A stretch of 64,000 nucleotides of DNA from Aureimonas sp. AU20 (lineage in GTDB: Bacteria > Pseudomonadota > Alphaproteobacteria > Rhizobiales > Rhizobiaceae): NCBI RefSeq assembly GCF_001442755.1, contig NZ_CP006367.1, positions 992,001-1,056,000 on the forward strand, written 5' to 3'. Every line of letters begins with the position of its first letter. The first letter of the stretch is position 1. The notes beneath the pieces were generated by a model. The model had not been told where the DNA came from. It saw only the letters and a list, made by a program, of their open reading frames with translations, and searched no databases. This document shows, one piece after another, positions 1 through 8,850 of the stretch. Made by a program: the position numbers and the translations under genes.

Positions 1-701
1 GCGTCCAGCGGGGTATCCAGAAGGGCGGCCAGCACTGGCGCGAGGCGCCGCGTCGGATTGTCGGCGAGATGGGGATAGGCGACATGGCCCTGCCGCCCGA
101 GAAGCGTGACGACGCCCGTGAGCGAGCCGCGTCGGCCGATCTTGATCATGTCCCCCAGCGCCTCCGGATTGGTCGGCTCGCCCAAGAGGCAGGCGTCGAA
201 CCGGTGGCCCCGTGCCTCGGCATAATCGAGGAGCTTCACCGTGCCGTTGATGGCCGGCCCCTCCTCGTCGCCGGTGACGAGAAGGGAGATTCGCCCGGGT
301 GGAATGGCACCTTTTGATTCGAGTCGGGCGAGCGCGGCGAGGAAACAGGCGATTCCGCCCTTCATATCCACAGCGCCCCGGCCATAAAGTTCGCCATTTT
401 TCACCTCGCCCGAAAAAGGCGGAAGCGACCAATCGGCCTCTGATCCGGGAGGCACGACGTCCGTGTGGCCGGCAAAGCACAGATGCGGTCCGGCCTGCCC
501 AAGCGTCGCCAGAAGGTTCTCGATCGCGGGTGTTCCCGGCTCCTCGAAGATCGGGCGTTCCGCGTGGAATCCCAATGGCTTCAGGAGGGATTCCACCAAT
601 CCCAGAGCGCCCGCGTCGGCGGGCGTCACGGAGGCGCAGCGGATCAGCCGGACGAGGATGTCGGCGGGGTCGAGCGAGGGGGCGAGGGGCAGCGTGTCCA
701 T
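1..701 (-). CDS. dapE: Succinyl-diaminopimelate desuccinylase DapE (C-terminus beyond window)
   Basis: DapE hydrolyses N-succinyl-LL-2,6-diaminopimelate to LL-diaminopimelate and succinate, the late step of the succinylase route to lysine and peptidoglycan DAP. Reading the minus strand from the ATG at 701 gives about 233 residues of an M20 dizinc peptidase. The metal-site segment [10 protein letters not shown] (zinc-binding His and the catalytic-base Asp two residues on) is followed by [11 protein letters not shown] with the bridging Asp, and then by the VTGDEEGPA motif with the catalytic and metal-binding Glu pair. A GAAGG-type ribosome site lies just before the ATG; an in-frame GTG 36 bases upstream is an alternative start. 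The gene runs off the left edge, so the C-terminal third is not visible. dapD, which makes an upstream intermediate of the same pathway, lies about 2.2 kb upstream on the same strand. Confidence 0.93.
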   Translation of the reverse strand, partial: MDTLPLAPSLDPADILVRLIRCASVTPADAGALGLVESLLKPLGFHAERPIFEEPGTPAIENLLATLGQAGPHLCFAGHTDVVPPGSEADWSLPPFSGEVKNGELYGRGAVDMKGGIACFLAALARLESKGAIPPGRISLLVTGDEEGPAINGTVKLLDYAEARGHRFDACLLGEPTNPEALGDMIKIGRRGSLTGVVTLLGRQGHVAYPHLADNPTRRLAPVLAALLDTPLD

Positions 702-799
702 GCCTTCGTGATAGCGCGCGACGCGCCGCTTCGCCACCGAACTTGTCCACAGGCTGGATTTGTCGTTTTTTGGGACTGGTGCTTTTTGGTCACGTTGCG

Positions 800-829
800 G
801 TAACCTTCGTGAACGGTTCGTAACCTTCG
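800..829. promoter_or_regulatory. 10-bp direct repeat in the dapE/lytic transglycosylase divergent region
   Basis: The sequence GTAACCTTCG occurs at 800-809 and again at 820-829, exactly 20 bp apart, about two helical turns. It lies in the roughly 200-bp divergent region between dapE (minus) and the transglycosylase (plus), where a regulator could act on either gene. No matching known binding site is recognised, so function is inference. Confidence 0.3.
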
Positions 830-903
830 ATCCAGGCCTGCCACGTTTCGGCCGGGTTTGGGCCTGAATGCGAACCGAGCGAAACAGCTTTGGGGGTTCC
901 TGC

Positions 904-2256
904 ATGACGCATCAACGGGCCGATGGAGCCCGGACCGCGCCTTCGCGTTCCGGCCGTATGGTTTCGGTGGCCAGCCTGGCCCTCCTCGCACCTTTGATGC
1001 TTTCGGCCTGCGTGTCCGATGGCGACAAGCTCAGCGGCACAGCCGACATTTCCCCCACCAAGACGGCGGCCCGGACGGGCGTCGTGGAAGTGGCCGGCAA
1101 CGACAAGGGCCCGACCCGGATCGTCGCCCCCTCCACCAAGCCCGATGCCAAGACGGCCGCCGCGGACTCCAAGGGCGGGCGCGTGGTCGCCACCAAGGTG
1201 GCGCAAGCGCAGCCGGCGCCCGCCGCGCCGTCCCTCGGCAGCCGGGCCTATGGCACCGCCGTCGCCGCCAAGAACAGCGTCGTGGCCGGCGCGGCCAGGG
1301 TCGGGGCGGGCGCCGTAGCCGTAGCCTCCGTGTCCGCCGCCACGATCCAGAACGTCGCGCAGGCCGCCAAGGATTCGATCACGGGCGATCCGAAGATCGA
1401 TCGGATGATCGCCGCCGCCGCCGACGAGAACGCCATTCCGCGCGAACTGGCCTATGCCGTGGTGCGCGTCGAGAGCCATTACAATCCGCGCGCCAAGGGC
1501 GCCGGCGTCTATGGCCTGTCGCAGATCAAGCCGGCCACGGCCCGGGGCCTCGGCTTCTCCGGCCCCGCCGAGGCGCTGCTCGATCCCGAGACCAACCTTC
1601 GCTACGGCATGCGCTATCTCAAGGGCGCCTACGAGGAAGGCAATGGCGACGTCTGCCAGACGGCCATGAAGTACAAGGGCGGCCACCGCACCACGGTGAT
1701 GTCGAAATCCGCCAGCGTCTACTGCTCCAACGTCAAGCGTCACATGGCCGAGATCCGCTCGCGCAAGACGCCGGCCATGTCCGATACCGCCACGCTCGTC
1801 GCCGCCGTGGAGCCGACGGTCCGCAAGGGCATCGTGGCCCGCACCGTCGCCGCCAAGCCGGCCGAAGCGCGTGGGCAGGCCGAGACGCTCAAGACGCATG
1901 CCGCCAAGGCCGAGGCGCCTGCCGCGCTGACCGCCGCCGCCCATTCCGCCGAGGCCACCGAGGTGGCGAGCGCCGCCGCAGCCCTGGCGCCTGCCGCGAG
2001 CGCGCCGGCCAACGGCGCCGCCGCAGCGATCGCCGCGCCGGTTCCCGCGCCGCGCCCGATCATTCGCCTTGCCGAAAACCGCATCGCCCCGCTGATCGGC
2101 CCCTCGCGCAACGAGGCGGGCGTGCCCGTCGGCGGCCGCGTCGTCCACCGCTCGCAGCCCGAGATCGACCGCGACCGTTTCGGTGGCGCCTTCGACGCCT
2201 CCACGCCGGCCGCTTCAACTGCGCCTGCCAGCAACGGCGGCCTTGGCTACAACTGA
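904..2256 (+). CDS. Lipoprotein lytic transglycosylase (SLT domain)
   Basis: Probable outer-membrane-anchored lytic transglycosylase that cleaves the MurNAc-GlcNAc bond of peptidoglycan. From the ATG at 904, preceded by GGGGG, the 450-residue product opens with a signal peptide ending in the lipobox LSAC (Cys36). An Ala/Lys-rich linker follows, then an SLT domain at about residues 160-270. The catalytic Glu is E190 in VRVESHYNP, followed by [13 protein letters not shown] and NLRYGMRYL, all standard for the family. The last 180 residues are a low-complexity Ala/Pro-rich tail without a recognised domain. An in-frame ATG 36 bases upstream is possible but would lengthen the part before the signal peptide. 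The gene is divergent from dapE and ends at an unusually long perfect inverted repeat. Confidence 0.85.
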   Translation: MTHQRADGARTAPSRSGRMVSVASLALLAPLMLSACVSDGDKLSGTADISPTKTAARTGVVEVAGNDKGPTRIVAPSTKPDAKTAAADSKGGRVVATKVAQAQPAPAAPSLGSRAYGTAVAAKNSVVAGAARVGAGAVAVASVSAATIQNVAQAAKDSITGDPKIDRMIAAAADENAIPRELAYAVVRVESHYNPRAKGAGVYGLSQIKPATARGLGFSGPAEALLDPETNLRYGMRYLKGAYEEGNGDVCQTAMKYKGGHRTTVMSKSASVYCSNVKRHMAEIRSRKTPAMSDTATLVAAVEPTVRKGIVARTVAAKPAEARGQAETLKTHAAKAEAPAALTAAAHSAEATEVASAAAALAPAASAPANGAAAAIAAPVPAPRPIIRLAENRIAPLIGPSRNEAGVPVGGRVVHRSQPEIDRDRFGGAFDASTPAASTAPASNGGLGYN

Positions 2257-2260
2257 TCCG

Positions 2261-2327
2261 CTTCCACCATTCGTCATGAAAAAGGCCGGGTCTTCGACCC
2301 GGCCTTTTTCATGACGAATGGTGGAAG
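2261..2327. terminator. Perfect 32-bp inverted repeat with 3-nt loop, bidirectional terminator
   Basis: Arms 2261-2292 and 2296-2327 are exact reverse complements around the loop TTC. The core AAAAAGGCCGGGTC / GACCCGGCCTTTTT is a standard intrinsic terminator readable on both strands, and it lies between the convergent transglycosylase gene and the DUF805 remnant. The outer 18 bp of each arm go well beyond what termination needs. Confidence 0.85.
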
Positions 2328-2335
2328 TTCTGGCG

Positions 2336-2823
2336 TCAGGTGGAAGCTTGACCCTTCTTGAATCCCAGCGCGATCGTCAGCAGAAGCCCGCAGGTGAAAG
2401 TTACCCCTATCACGATGCCATGGGCCGCTTTCGGCGGATCGATCACCCAAGGCAGTGTCAAACCCAAGACGGGCGGCGGAACGATCAAAAGGAACCGCAG
2501 AACGGACCCATCGACATCTCGAAGCCTCTTGGCGGCCAAAGCATATGCCGGGGTCATCATCAGGACCCAGCAGCACACCCAGGCGATCTGAACGGGAAGA
2601 GCGTAAGGCTGCGGGATCGGCAGGGAGCTTTCGGTCATCCAGAGATGGACCGGGGGAACGCCTTTGGCGGCCTGATCGGTGTACGCGAGGACAAAGGGGC
2701 GAGAGGGGCAATGAGACACGTCGTCAAGGCGAACACCGCCACGACGTGCGTACAGGTGCCGAGCCACCAGAGTTGCCGTGGGATCGTGCCTCGAAAAGAG
2801 AAGAAAAGATCGCGTGTTCTCAT
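2336..2823 (-). pseudogene. DUF805-family inner membrane protein, frameshifted
   Basis: Two overlapping minus-strand frames each carry part of one DUF805-like membrane protein. The N-terminal part, from the ATG at 2823, reads MRTRDLFFSFRGTIPRQLWW and then a transmembrane segment. This is the family's opening, in which a short FxGRxxRxxFW-like motif precedes the first helix. The C-terminal part, in another frame and ending at 2336, has two or three hydrophobic helices and the family-like AKRLRDVDGS segment. The frames can be joined by restoring one base near the C-run at about 2693-2710 (GCCCCTTT on the minus strand), so a one-base deletion there, or a sequencing error, explains the break. DUF805 proteins are small membrane proteins of unknown function. 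No strong ribosome site precedes the ATG. Confidence 0.6.
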
Positions 2824-2944
2824 GCCCGGTCGCACTCCACTGAGTCGGGCAAATTCTACCGCTCCGCGAAGTCGCGAATAAGATAGCCAGGCAAGGAAAT
2901 TCAACGAGCGGCGGCCGAGGCAGCCCGGCCGCCGCCGTTGAAGA

Positions 2945-3793
2945 TCAGGCGCGAAGCAGGTCGTTGATCGAAGTCTTGGAGCGGGTGCGCTCGTCCACGC
3001 GCTTGACGATCACCGCACAGTAGAGCGCCGGGCCGGGCTCGCCATTGCCCATCGGCTTGCCGGGCAGCGAGCCGGCGACCACGACGGAATAGGGCGGCAC
3101 TTCGCCATAGGTGATCGCGCCGGTCTCGCGGTCCACGATCTTGGTGGACTGGCCGATGAAGACGCCCATGCCGAGCACCGAGCCCTCGCGCACGATGCAG
3201 CCTTCCACGACTTCCGAGCGGGCGCCGATGAAGCAATTGTCCTCGATGATGGTCGGCCCGGCCTGCAGCGGCTCCAGAACGCCGCCGATGCCGACGCCCC
3301 CCGAAAGATGCACATGCGCGCCGATCTGCGCGCAGGAGCCGACGGTCGCCCAGGTGTCCACCATCGTGCCCTCGCCGACCGAGGCGCCGAGATTGACGAA
3401 GCTCGGCATCAGGATGGCGTTGCGGCCGATATGGGCCGAGCGGCGCACGATGGCGCCCGGCACGGCGCGAAAGCCCGCCTCGCGAAAACGGTTCTCGCCC
3501 CAGCCGTCGAACTTCGAGGGCACCTTGTCCCACCACTTGGCCTCGCCAGGGCCGTTCGAGACGAGTTCCATGTCGTTGAGGCGGAACGACAGGAGCACCG
3601 CCTTCTTCAGCCACTGATGCACGGTCCAGCTGCCGTCGGCCGAACGCGTCGCGACCTTGAGCGCGCCGCGGTCCAGCCCGTCGAGGGCCTGATCGACGGC
3701 CTCGCGGACCTCCCCGCCCGTCTGTGCGTTGATGGAGTCCCGGTTGTCGAAGGCGGTTTCGACGATCTGTTCGAGCGCTGCGTGGTCGGTCAT
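2945..3793 (-). CDS. dapD: 2,3,4,5-tetrahydropyridine-2,6-dicarboxylate N-succinyltransferase
   Basis: DapD transfers succinyl from succinyl-CoA to tetrahydrodipicolinate, committing the diaminopimelate/lysine pathway to its succinylase branch. The 282-residue product is the usual length. It begins [20 protein letters not shown], has an alpha-helical N-terminal domain, and continues into a left-handed beta-helix of hexapeptide repeats at about residues 105-240 (for example [20 protein letters not shown] and [20 protein letters not shown]). The ATG at 3793 is chosen over one 75 bases upstream because it matches the family N-terminus and follows GAGGACACCGGG. It is in the cytoplasm as a trimer in known members. 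The partner gene dapE lies about 2.2 kb downstream, now separated from it. Confidence 0.95.
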   Translation of the reverse strand: MTDHAALEQIVETAFDNRDSINAQTGGEVREAVDQALDGLDRGALKVATRSADGSWTVHQWLKKAVLLSFRLNDMELVSNGPGEAKWWDKVPSKFDGWGENRFREAGFRAVPGAIVRRSAHIGRNAILMPSFVNLGASVGEGTMVDTWATVGSCAQIGAHVHLSGGVGIGGVLEPLQAGPTIIEDNCFIGARSEVVEGCIVREGSVLGMGVFIGQSTKIVDRETGAITYGEVPPYSVVVAGSLPGKPMGNGEPGPALYCAVIVKRVDERTRSKTSINDLLRA

Positions 3794-3886
3794 CCCGGTG
3801 TCCTCTTGCGACGGCCTGAAAGCTTGGGGCATGACGCTTCCTCTAGGGGAAGCCTCTGGGACAATCAACGCGAAGGAGCGGTGCGC

Positions 3887-4759
3887 GTGGTGGCTGAGAC
3901 CGACAAGGACCTTCTCTCCGGCGGCGAGGGCGAAGAGGCCTTCACGCCTTTTCCGAGTTCCGGCGAGGACCGGGCACGCCAGACGGCCAAGCCCCGCACG
4001 CCCCAGACGCTTTCGCCGACCTATCGGCTGGCCTATGACGACCCCGACTTCCTCGCCTCCGAGCCGATGCGCGGCGTGCGGCTGCAGCTGGAGCTGATGA
4101 AGCCGGACATGGCGCTGGCGGAGGCCGGCATCCTGTCGACGGTCGTTCTATTCGGCGGCGCGCGCATCCCCGAGCCGGGGCACGAGCCCTGGGCGGCGCG
4201 CAACGAGGGGCAGGCCGAACGCCTGCGCGCCAACAGCCACTATTACGAGGAGGCGCGGCGCTTCGCGCAGCTCGCCTCGCAGCATTCGGCCAATTCCTCC
4301 GGCGGCAAGGAATTCGTGATCGTCACCGGCGGCGGGCCGGGCGTCATGGAAGCGGGCAATCGCGGCGCGGCCGATGTCGGCGCGGTGTCGATCGCCCTCA
4401 ACATCACGCTGCCGCACGAGCAGGCGCCCAATCCCTATGCGACGCCCGAGCTCTGCTTCAACTTCCATTATTTCGCGATCCGCAAGATGCATTTCCTTCT
4501 GCGGGCCAAGGCCATGGCGATCTTCCCCGGCGGCTTCGGGACCCTGGACGAGCTGTTCGAGGCGCTGACGCTGATTCAGACACGGCGCATGGCACGCATC
4601 CCGGTGGTCCTGTTCGGCAAGGAGTTCTGGCACCGCGTCGTGGATTTCGACTTCCTGGCCGAGGAAGGCACCATCGCGCCGGACGATCTCGGCCTCCTCA
4701 ACTTCGTGGACACGGCCGAAGAGGGATGGGAGATCATTCGCCGCGCCTACGAGTTCTGA
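3887..4759 (+). CDS. LOG-family protein (TIGR00730 type), probable nucleotide phosphoribohydrolase
   Basis: Rossmann-fold protein of the LOG family, whose studied members release free bases from nucleoside 5'-monophosphates (cytokinin-activating or AMP-hydrolysing activity). The diagnostic motifs are [16 protein letters not shown] (substrate-binding Arg region) and [12 protein letters not shown] (catalytic loop) in the C-terminal two thirds. It is about 290 residues with a long polar N-terminal extension of roughly 45 residues before [14 protein letters not shown], longer than minimal LOG proteins. GTG 3887 is chosen because GGAG sits about 8 bases upstream; GTG 3881 and 3890 are alternatives, so the start is uncertain. 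It is divergent from dapD with under 100 bp between. The physiological substrate is not predictable here. Confidence 0.82.
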   Translation: MVAETDKDLLSGGEGEEAFTPFPSSGEDRARQTAKPRTPQTLSPTYRLAYDDPDFLASEPMRGVRLQLELMKPDMALAEAGILSTVVLFGGARIPEPGHEPWAARNEGQAERLRANSHYYEEARRFAQLASQHSANSSGGKEFVIVTGGGPGVMEAGNRGAADVGAVSIALNITLPHEQAPNPYATPELCFNFHYFAIRKMHFLLRAKAMAIFPGGFGTLDELFEALTLIQTRRMARIPVVLFGKEFWHRVVDFDFLAEEGTIAPDDLGLLNFVDTAEEGWEIIRRAYEF

Positions 4760-4832
4760 GCCCGGAGCGGAACTCGCCTTCGCGCCGTCCGTTTCAGCCC
4801 CAAGCCAATCACAACTGGGGAGGAGATGTGCC

Positions 4833-5138
4833 ATGGGCGATCTCGACACGGATTCCGCCATGATGCGGCGGCAGCAGGGCCAGGACGTATCCGAGACGCT
4901 GGCGGAGGACGAGACGGGGGGCAAGGCGTCGCCGACCGATCTCGACCCCGAAAGCCGGGCGGCGCGCGAGGCGTCCAAGGCCGGCCAAGCCGTTTATGCC
5001 AACGAGCAGATGGACGCGATCTTCAATTCCAACAAGCGCGCCGGCGAGGGCCAAGCCGAAACCAATATGATGGAAGACCGCGCGACCGACGGCGCGGCCT
5101 CGCTCGTGCGCCCGGACCGGTCCGTTCTCGGCTCGTAG
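4833..5138 (+). CDS. Conserved-looking hypothetical protein, 101 residues
   Basis: Small soluble protein preceded by a strong ribosome site (GGGAGGAG about 7 bases before ATG). It is highly acidic and polar, with no signal peptide or membrane segment, and is rich in Asp, Glu, Ala and Met (paired MM at residues 10-11 and again near residue 79). The composition suggests an intrinsically disordered protein. It follows the LOG-family gene by 73 bp on the same strand and ends at a bidirectional terminator, so the two may share a transcript. I do not recognise a family and assign no function. Third-position GC matches neighbouring genes, supporting it as a real gene. Confidence 0.7.
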   Translation: MGDLDTDSAMMRRQQGQDVSETLAEDETGGKASPTDLDPESRAAREASKAGQAVYANEQMDAIFNSNKRAGEGQAETNMMEDRATDGAASLVRPDRSVLGS

Positions 5139-5156
5139 CGCCATTCGATTCCATGA

Positions 5157-5186
5157 AAACGGCCGGGGCAGGTGCTCCGGCCGTTT
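5157..5186. terminator. Bidirectional intrinsic terminator
   Basis: The stem AAACGGCCGG / CCGGCCGTTT has a 10-nt loop, with A-run and T-run flanks on both strands. It lies between the convergent 101-residue gene and the HAD nucleotidase gene. Confidence 0.75.
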
Positions 5187-5198
5187 CTGTATTCGGTG

Positions 5199-5924
5199 CT
5201 AAGCCGTGCGGATCGAACGCAGGAAGGTCGTAAGATTGTCGGTGACGAAATCGATATGCTCGCCCTCGCGCCCTTCGTGCTCCCAGGCATCGCCGATCGC
5301 CGTCTCGAAATTCTCCGGCACGATGAGGACGGTGCGCATGCCCAGCGCCTTCGGCACTTCCAGATTGCGGGCGAGATCCTCGAACATGGCGGCATGGGCC
5401 GTGTCCACCCGGTGCAGCGCCATGAACTTGTCGTAGGTCACGGCGGCGGGCTTGGGAACGAGACCTGCGGCCACGATGTCGAACACGTCCTCGAAATGCT
5501 CGAAGATGCCGAGCTGGCGCGCCGTGCGCTCGGCATGGCCCCGGTCGCCATTGGTAAAGATGAACTTGCGGCCCGGCAGCGCGGCGATCTCGGCGCCGAG
5601 CTCGGGGTCCGGCGACAGCCAGGAATAGTCGATATTGTGGACATAGCGCAGGAAGGCGTCGGGATCGATGTCGTGGACCGACATCAGCCCGCGCAGCGTC
5701 GTGCCGTATTCGCGGTAGTAGCGCTTCTGCACGTCCTTCGCCTCGTCCGGGGCGACGCCCAGAAGCTCGCCCACGAAGCTCGTCATCCGCTCGTCGATCT
5801 GGCGAAACAGATCGGTGCGGCGGGGGTAGAGCGTGTTGTCGAGGTCGAAGACCCATGTGTGGACATGGGAAAAGTCCTGCGGCGTGGCGTCGGCGGTGCG
5901 GAGGATCGTGGTTTGCTCGTTCAT
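5199..5924 (-). CDS. HAD-superfamily pyrimidine 5'-nucleotidase
   Basis: HAD hydrolase of the pyrimidine 5'-nucleotidase (SDT1-like) group, which dephosphorylates UMP/CMP-type nucleotides. Motif I is VFDLDNTLYP near residue 30, with the nucleophilic Asp and the acid/base Asp two residues later. Motif II is FTNGD, the motif III Lys is in LVPKPAAVTYDKF, and motif IV is MFEDLARNL. The product from ATG 5924 is 241 residues; an ATG 15 bases upstream is possible, but the second has the purine-rich GGAAAGAAG before it. In many Hyphomicrobiales this gene sits directly between argB and dapD. Here a porin and a transporter separate it from argB, and the LOG and 101-residue genes separate it from dapD. 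Confidence 0.85.
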   Translation of the reverse strand: MNEQTTILRTADATPQDFSHVHTWVFDLDNTLYPRRTDLFRQIDERMTSFVGELLGVAPDEAKDVQKRYYREYGTTLRGLMSVHDIDPDAFLRYVHNIDYSWLSPDPELGAEIAALPGRKFIFTNGDRGHAERTARQLGIFEHFEDVFDIVAAGLVPKPAAVTYDKFMALHRVDTAHAAMFEDLARNLEVPKALGMRTVLIVPENFETAIGDAWEHEGREGEHIDFVTDNLTTFLRSIRTA

Positions 5925-5988
5925 CGCTTCTTTCCGCATGCCGGCGCTGCGGCGTCAATCCTGCGCAAGAGCGCATGCACCCTCAGGT

Positions 5989-7185
5989 TCAATAGACGAT
6001 CGTGGCGCGCAGCAGCGTCGCGTTGACCCTGTCGCCTTCGTCCGGGCCGGCGGTCACCTCGGTATAGGTGTGGCTCGCGGTGAAGCGCAGCACATCGGTC
6101 GGATACCAGTTGAGGATCGCGGTGCCGGCGATCTCGGCGCCCCCGTCCTCGGCGTCGGTCAGGTCCAGCCCGTCCAGCCGCGCGCCGATCTCGAAGGCGC
6201 CAATGCCGCCCTTCGACACGGAATGGGCCGGCTTCACCCGCTCGAACTGGCCTTCCTTCGCCTCATAGACGCGGTGGTCGTCGGTCAGGAACAGGAGCGC
6301 GGAGAGATAGCCGCCATGCAGGGTCGCTTCGCCGCCGTCGCGCGCCTCGACGCGGCTCACCGTGTATTCGCTCTGGAGCGTGAAGCGGCCGAGCGTCGCG
6401 GCCAGCTCCGCGTTCGCCGACAGGAGCTTGGCCGAGCCCGTGAAGTCGCCGGTGGAGATGGGCGAGGCGGCGACGAGATCGGTGCCTGTGCCGCCGGAGA
6501 AGGAAAGCGGCTCCTGCCGGTCGAAGCCGCCGGCAAGGCCAAGACCGAGATGCACCGCGTCCTCGCCCTCCATCCAGGGCGCATAGGTGGCGCGGGCGCC
6601 GAGCGTCACGCCATCGTCGAAGGGCTGGGCGTTGATGTCGCCGCCGAATACGCCGGCCTGAAAGCTCCAGCGATCGCCCCCCATCAGCGCCACGACGCCC
6701 ACCGCGTCGGCCAGTTGCAGCGTCGAGTTTAGCCCGTCCTCGGCGAAGGTGGCCGAGCGGCTGCCCATGATGTTCTGCAGCGAGAAGGGCACGTCCTGAT
6801 AACCGGCCTGAACGGTCAGGGCCTCGGAAATCTTGTAGTTGAGATAGGCGTAGGTGACGGCTTCCTCTTCCCAATTGGCGAAGTCGAGCGTCAGCCGGCC
6901 GCCGAAATCGTCATAGGCGAAGTCGGCATAGAGACGCCCGCGCCGGACCTCGCCATTGCGCCGGTCTTCCGGAGCGACGAGATCGTCCGGCGAGGAGGAG
7001 GCCCAGCCGCCGTCGAACTGCACGTAGGGCGACAGGCGGAGGTAGCGATCCTGCGTGCCGATCTCGGGCGCGGTTTCCAGGCGCTCGGCCAGCGAGGCCT
7101 CGCCGCGCTCCCCGGCCGAGGCGGTGGCGACAATCGGCGGAAGGGGGAGGGCCAGGCAGGCGAGAACCAGGGCAGCGCGCGACAT
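5989..7185 (-). CDS. OprO/OprP-family outer membrane porin
   Basis: Predicted beta-barrel porin of the phosphate-selective porin O/P family. The 398-residue product from ATG 7185 (GGAAG six bases upstream) starts with a signal peptide ending near ATASAGER. The mature N-terminus has the family pattern LRLSPYVQFDGGW and RRGRLYADFAYDDFGGRLTLDF. Alternating strands follow throughout (AYLNYKISEALTVQAGYQD, ASHTYTEVT), and the protein ends in an aromatic residue (RATIVY), as outer membrane barrels do. A longer reading from ATG 7203 is possible. Actual ion selectivity cannot be inferred; many relatives are general anion or polyphosphate porins. A terminator separates it from the MHS transporter upstream, and it may be co-transcribed with the HAD nucleotidase 64 bp downstream. 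Confidence 0.82.
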   Translation of the reverse strand: MSRAALVLACLALPLPPIVATASAGERGEASLAERLETAPEIGTQDRYLRLSPYVQFDGGWASSSPDDLVAPEDRRNGEVRRGRLYADFAYDDFGGRLTLDFANWEEEAVTYAYLNYKISEALTVQAGYQDVPFSLQNIMGSRSATFAEDGLNSTLQLADAVGVVALMGGDRWSFQAGVFGGDINAQPFDDGVTLGARATYAPWMEGEDAVHLGLGLAGGFDRQEPLSFSGGTGTDLVAASPISTGDFTGSAKLLSANAELAATLGRFTLQSEYTVSRVEARDGGEATLHGGYLSALLFLTDDHRVYEAKEGQFERVKPAHSVSKGGIGAFEIGARLDGLDLTDAEDGGAEIAGTAILNWYPTDVLRFTASHTYTEVTAGPDEGDRVNATLLRATIVY

Positions 7186-7291
7186 GATCGTCTTCCTTCG
7201 CATGGAGGAAAACTCGTGGCAGCGGGACGCGTCACATGCCAGTGCCGCCAGGCCACAGGGCGGCGGCAAAGCCGGTGAGCGCGCCCGAACG

Positions 7292-7324
7292 AAAAGGCCC
7301 GGCGCCTTGGGAGCGCCGGGCCTT
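7292..7324 (-). terminator. Intrinsic terminator of the MFS transporter gene
   Basis: On the minus strand AAGGCCCGGCGC pairs with GCGCCGGGCCTT and is followed by a T-run. It lies 26 bp downstream of the transporter stop codon. Confidence 0.75.
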
Positions 7325-7350
7325 GGATCCAGGCGGGAGAACGGCTCGGC

Positions 7351-8646
7351 TCAGGCGAACTCGCCCCGGCGCGGCGTCGCCATGAGCGCGATCGCCGTGA
7401 TGACGGCTGCGGCCGAAAGGTAGTAGCCGACAGCCGCGAGGCCGTGGTCGGTGGCAAGGCGCGTCGCGAGATAGGGGGCCAGCGAGGCGCCGACGATGCC
7501 GCCGAAATTAAAGGTCAGCGAAGCGCCGGTGTAGCGCACCGCCGTCGGGAAGAGATCCGACAGCGCCGTGCCGAGCGGGCCGTAGGTCATGCCCATCAGC
7601 GCGAAGCCGACGATCTGGAAGGCGATGACGCTGCCGACCGTCCCCGCGCCGAAGAGCGGGTGGAACAGGAAGCCGAACAGGCCGATGCCGAGCGTCGCGA
7701 GGAGGAGGGTCGTGCGCGAGCCGATCCTGTCCGCCATCACCGCCGAAACGGGAATGGCGAGGCCGAAGAAGACGACGCCGAGCATCTGGATCGGCAGGAA
7801 GCTGGAGCGGCTGTAGCCCAGCGCCGACGTGCCCCAGGACAGGACGAAGGTCGTCATCAGGTAGAACAGGACGAAGGTGGCGAGCGCGGCGAAGGTGCCG
7901 GCCAGAAGCCGGCCCTTGTGCTCGGCGAAAACCGAGAGCAGCGGAACCTTGACCCGCTCGTGCCGCTCCACAGCCTTCTGGAAAGCCGGCGTCTCGTGGA
8001 TCTTCAGGCGGACCCAGAGGCCGACGAACACCAGAAGCGCCGAGGCGATGAAGGGAATGCGCCAGCCGAACTGGAAGAACTGCTCGTCGGTCAGCACGTC
8101 CGACAGGATCAGGAACGAGCCCGTGGCGCAGATGAAGCCGATCGGCGCGCCGAGTTGCGGGAACATGCCGTACCAGGCGCGCTTGCCGGGAGGGGCGTTC
8201 TCAGTGGCGAGCAGCACCGCGCCGCCCCATTCGCCGCCGAGCCCGAGGCCCTGGCCGAGGCGGCAGAGCGCCAGGAGCAGCGGCGCGAGGACGCCGGCGG
8301 AGGCATAGGTCGGAAGCAGGCCGATCGCCACAGTGGACAGGCCCATGGTCATGAGCGCGGCGACGAGCGTCGCCTTGCGCCCGACCCGATCCCCGAAATG
8401 GCCGAAGATCGCCGCGCCGATGGGGCGGGCGAAGAAGGCGATGGCGAAGGTGGCGAAGCTCTGCAGCGTCGCGGAGGTCGCGTCGGACCCCGGGAAGAAG
8501 AGCTTGGGAAATACGAGAACCGCCGCCGTCGCGTAGATGTAGAAATCGAAGAATTCGATCGTGGTGCCGATGAGGCTGGCGAACAGGACGCGCGCGCGAG
8601 AATTGGCGGGTGCGCCCTCGGAAGGGGAAGCGGGAACGGCGGACAA
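7351..8646 (-). CDS. MFS transporter, metabolite:H+ symporter (MHS) type
   Basis: Twelve-helix major facilitator of the MHS subgroup (shikimate, proline/betaine, alpha-ketoglutarate-type importers). Its fingerprints are SLIGTTIEFFDFYIYATAAV in helix 1, ARPIGAAIFGHFGDRVGRKA between helices 2 and 3, and GQGLGLGGEWGGAVL in helix 4. The last sequence is strongly diagnostic of MHS proteins. I place the start at TTG 8646, giving 431 residues with about 20 before helix 1, which is family length. An ATG at 8757 would add 37 unlikely residues and put a palindromic operator-like site inside the gene. Substrate is not predictable. The porin gene next downstream is consistent with uptake of a small anion, but a terminator separates them. 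Confidence 0.82.
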   Translation of the reverse strand: MSAVPASPSEGAPANSRARVLFASLIGTTIEFFDFYIYATAAVLVFPKLFFPGSDATSATLQSFATFAIAFFARPIGAAIFGHFGDRVGRKATLVAALMTMGLSTVAIGLLPTYASAGVLAPLLLALCRLGQGLGLGGEWGGAVLLATENAPPGKRAWYGMFPQLGAPIGFICATGSFLILSDVLTDEQFFQFGWRIPFIASALLVFVGLWVRLKIHETPAFQKAVERHERVKVPLLSVFAEHKGRLLAGTFAALATFVLFYLMTTFVLSWGTSALGYSRSSFLPIQMLGVVFFGLAIPVSAVMADRIGSRTTLLLATLGIGLFGFLFHPLFGAGTVGSVIAFQIVGFALMGMTYGPLGTALSDLFPTAVRYTGASLTFNFGGIVGASLAPYLATRLATDHGLAAVGYYLSAAAVITAIALMATPRRGEFA

Positions 8647-8694
8647 GGCACGGGCTTTCAGTGGGACCAGGAAGCGTAACGCAGGGTACGCGTT

Positions 8695-8720
8695 GCGGGA
8701 GTAACTGACGTTACGCCCGC
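8695..8720. promoter_or_regulatory. Imperfect palindrome upstream of MHS transporter
   Basis: GCGGGAGTAAC at 8695-8705 and GTTACGCCCGC at 8710-8720 form an inverted repeat with one mismatch around TGAC. A second copy of half of it, GCGTAACG, lies about 20 bp closer to the gene. The position just upstream of the proposed TTG start suits a repressor operator. No regulator gene is adjacent, so this is inference. Confidence 0.4.
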
Positions 8721-8850
8721 TTGCAAGCCGAAACACCAAGCCAGACTTGCAAAACATCGGAGCGGCGGCTCTGCCCCCGACAAACGAACGGCCGAACCGA
8801 CGCGAGGTCGATCCGGCCGAAATCTCTATCTAGCTGGGAAGGGACGAGGG

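Noticed and set aside
790..2148. Long open frame antisense to the lytic transglycosylase
   Set aside because: It is a by-product of GC-rich codon bias; the product is Gly/Arg/Ala-rich without domains, while the plus strand encodes a lipoprotein with a full SLT domain.
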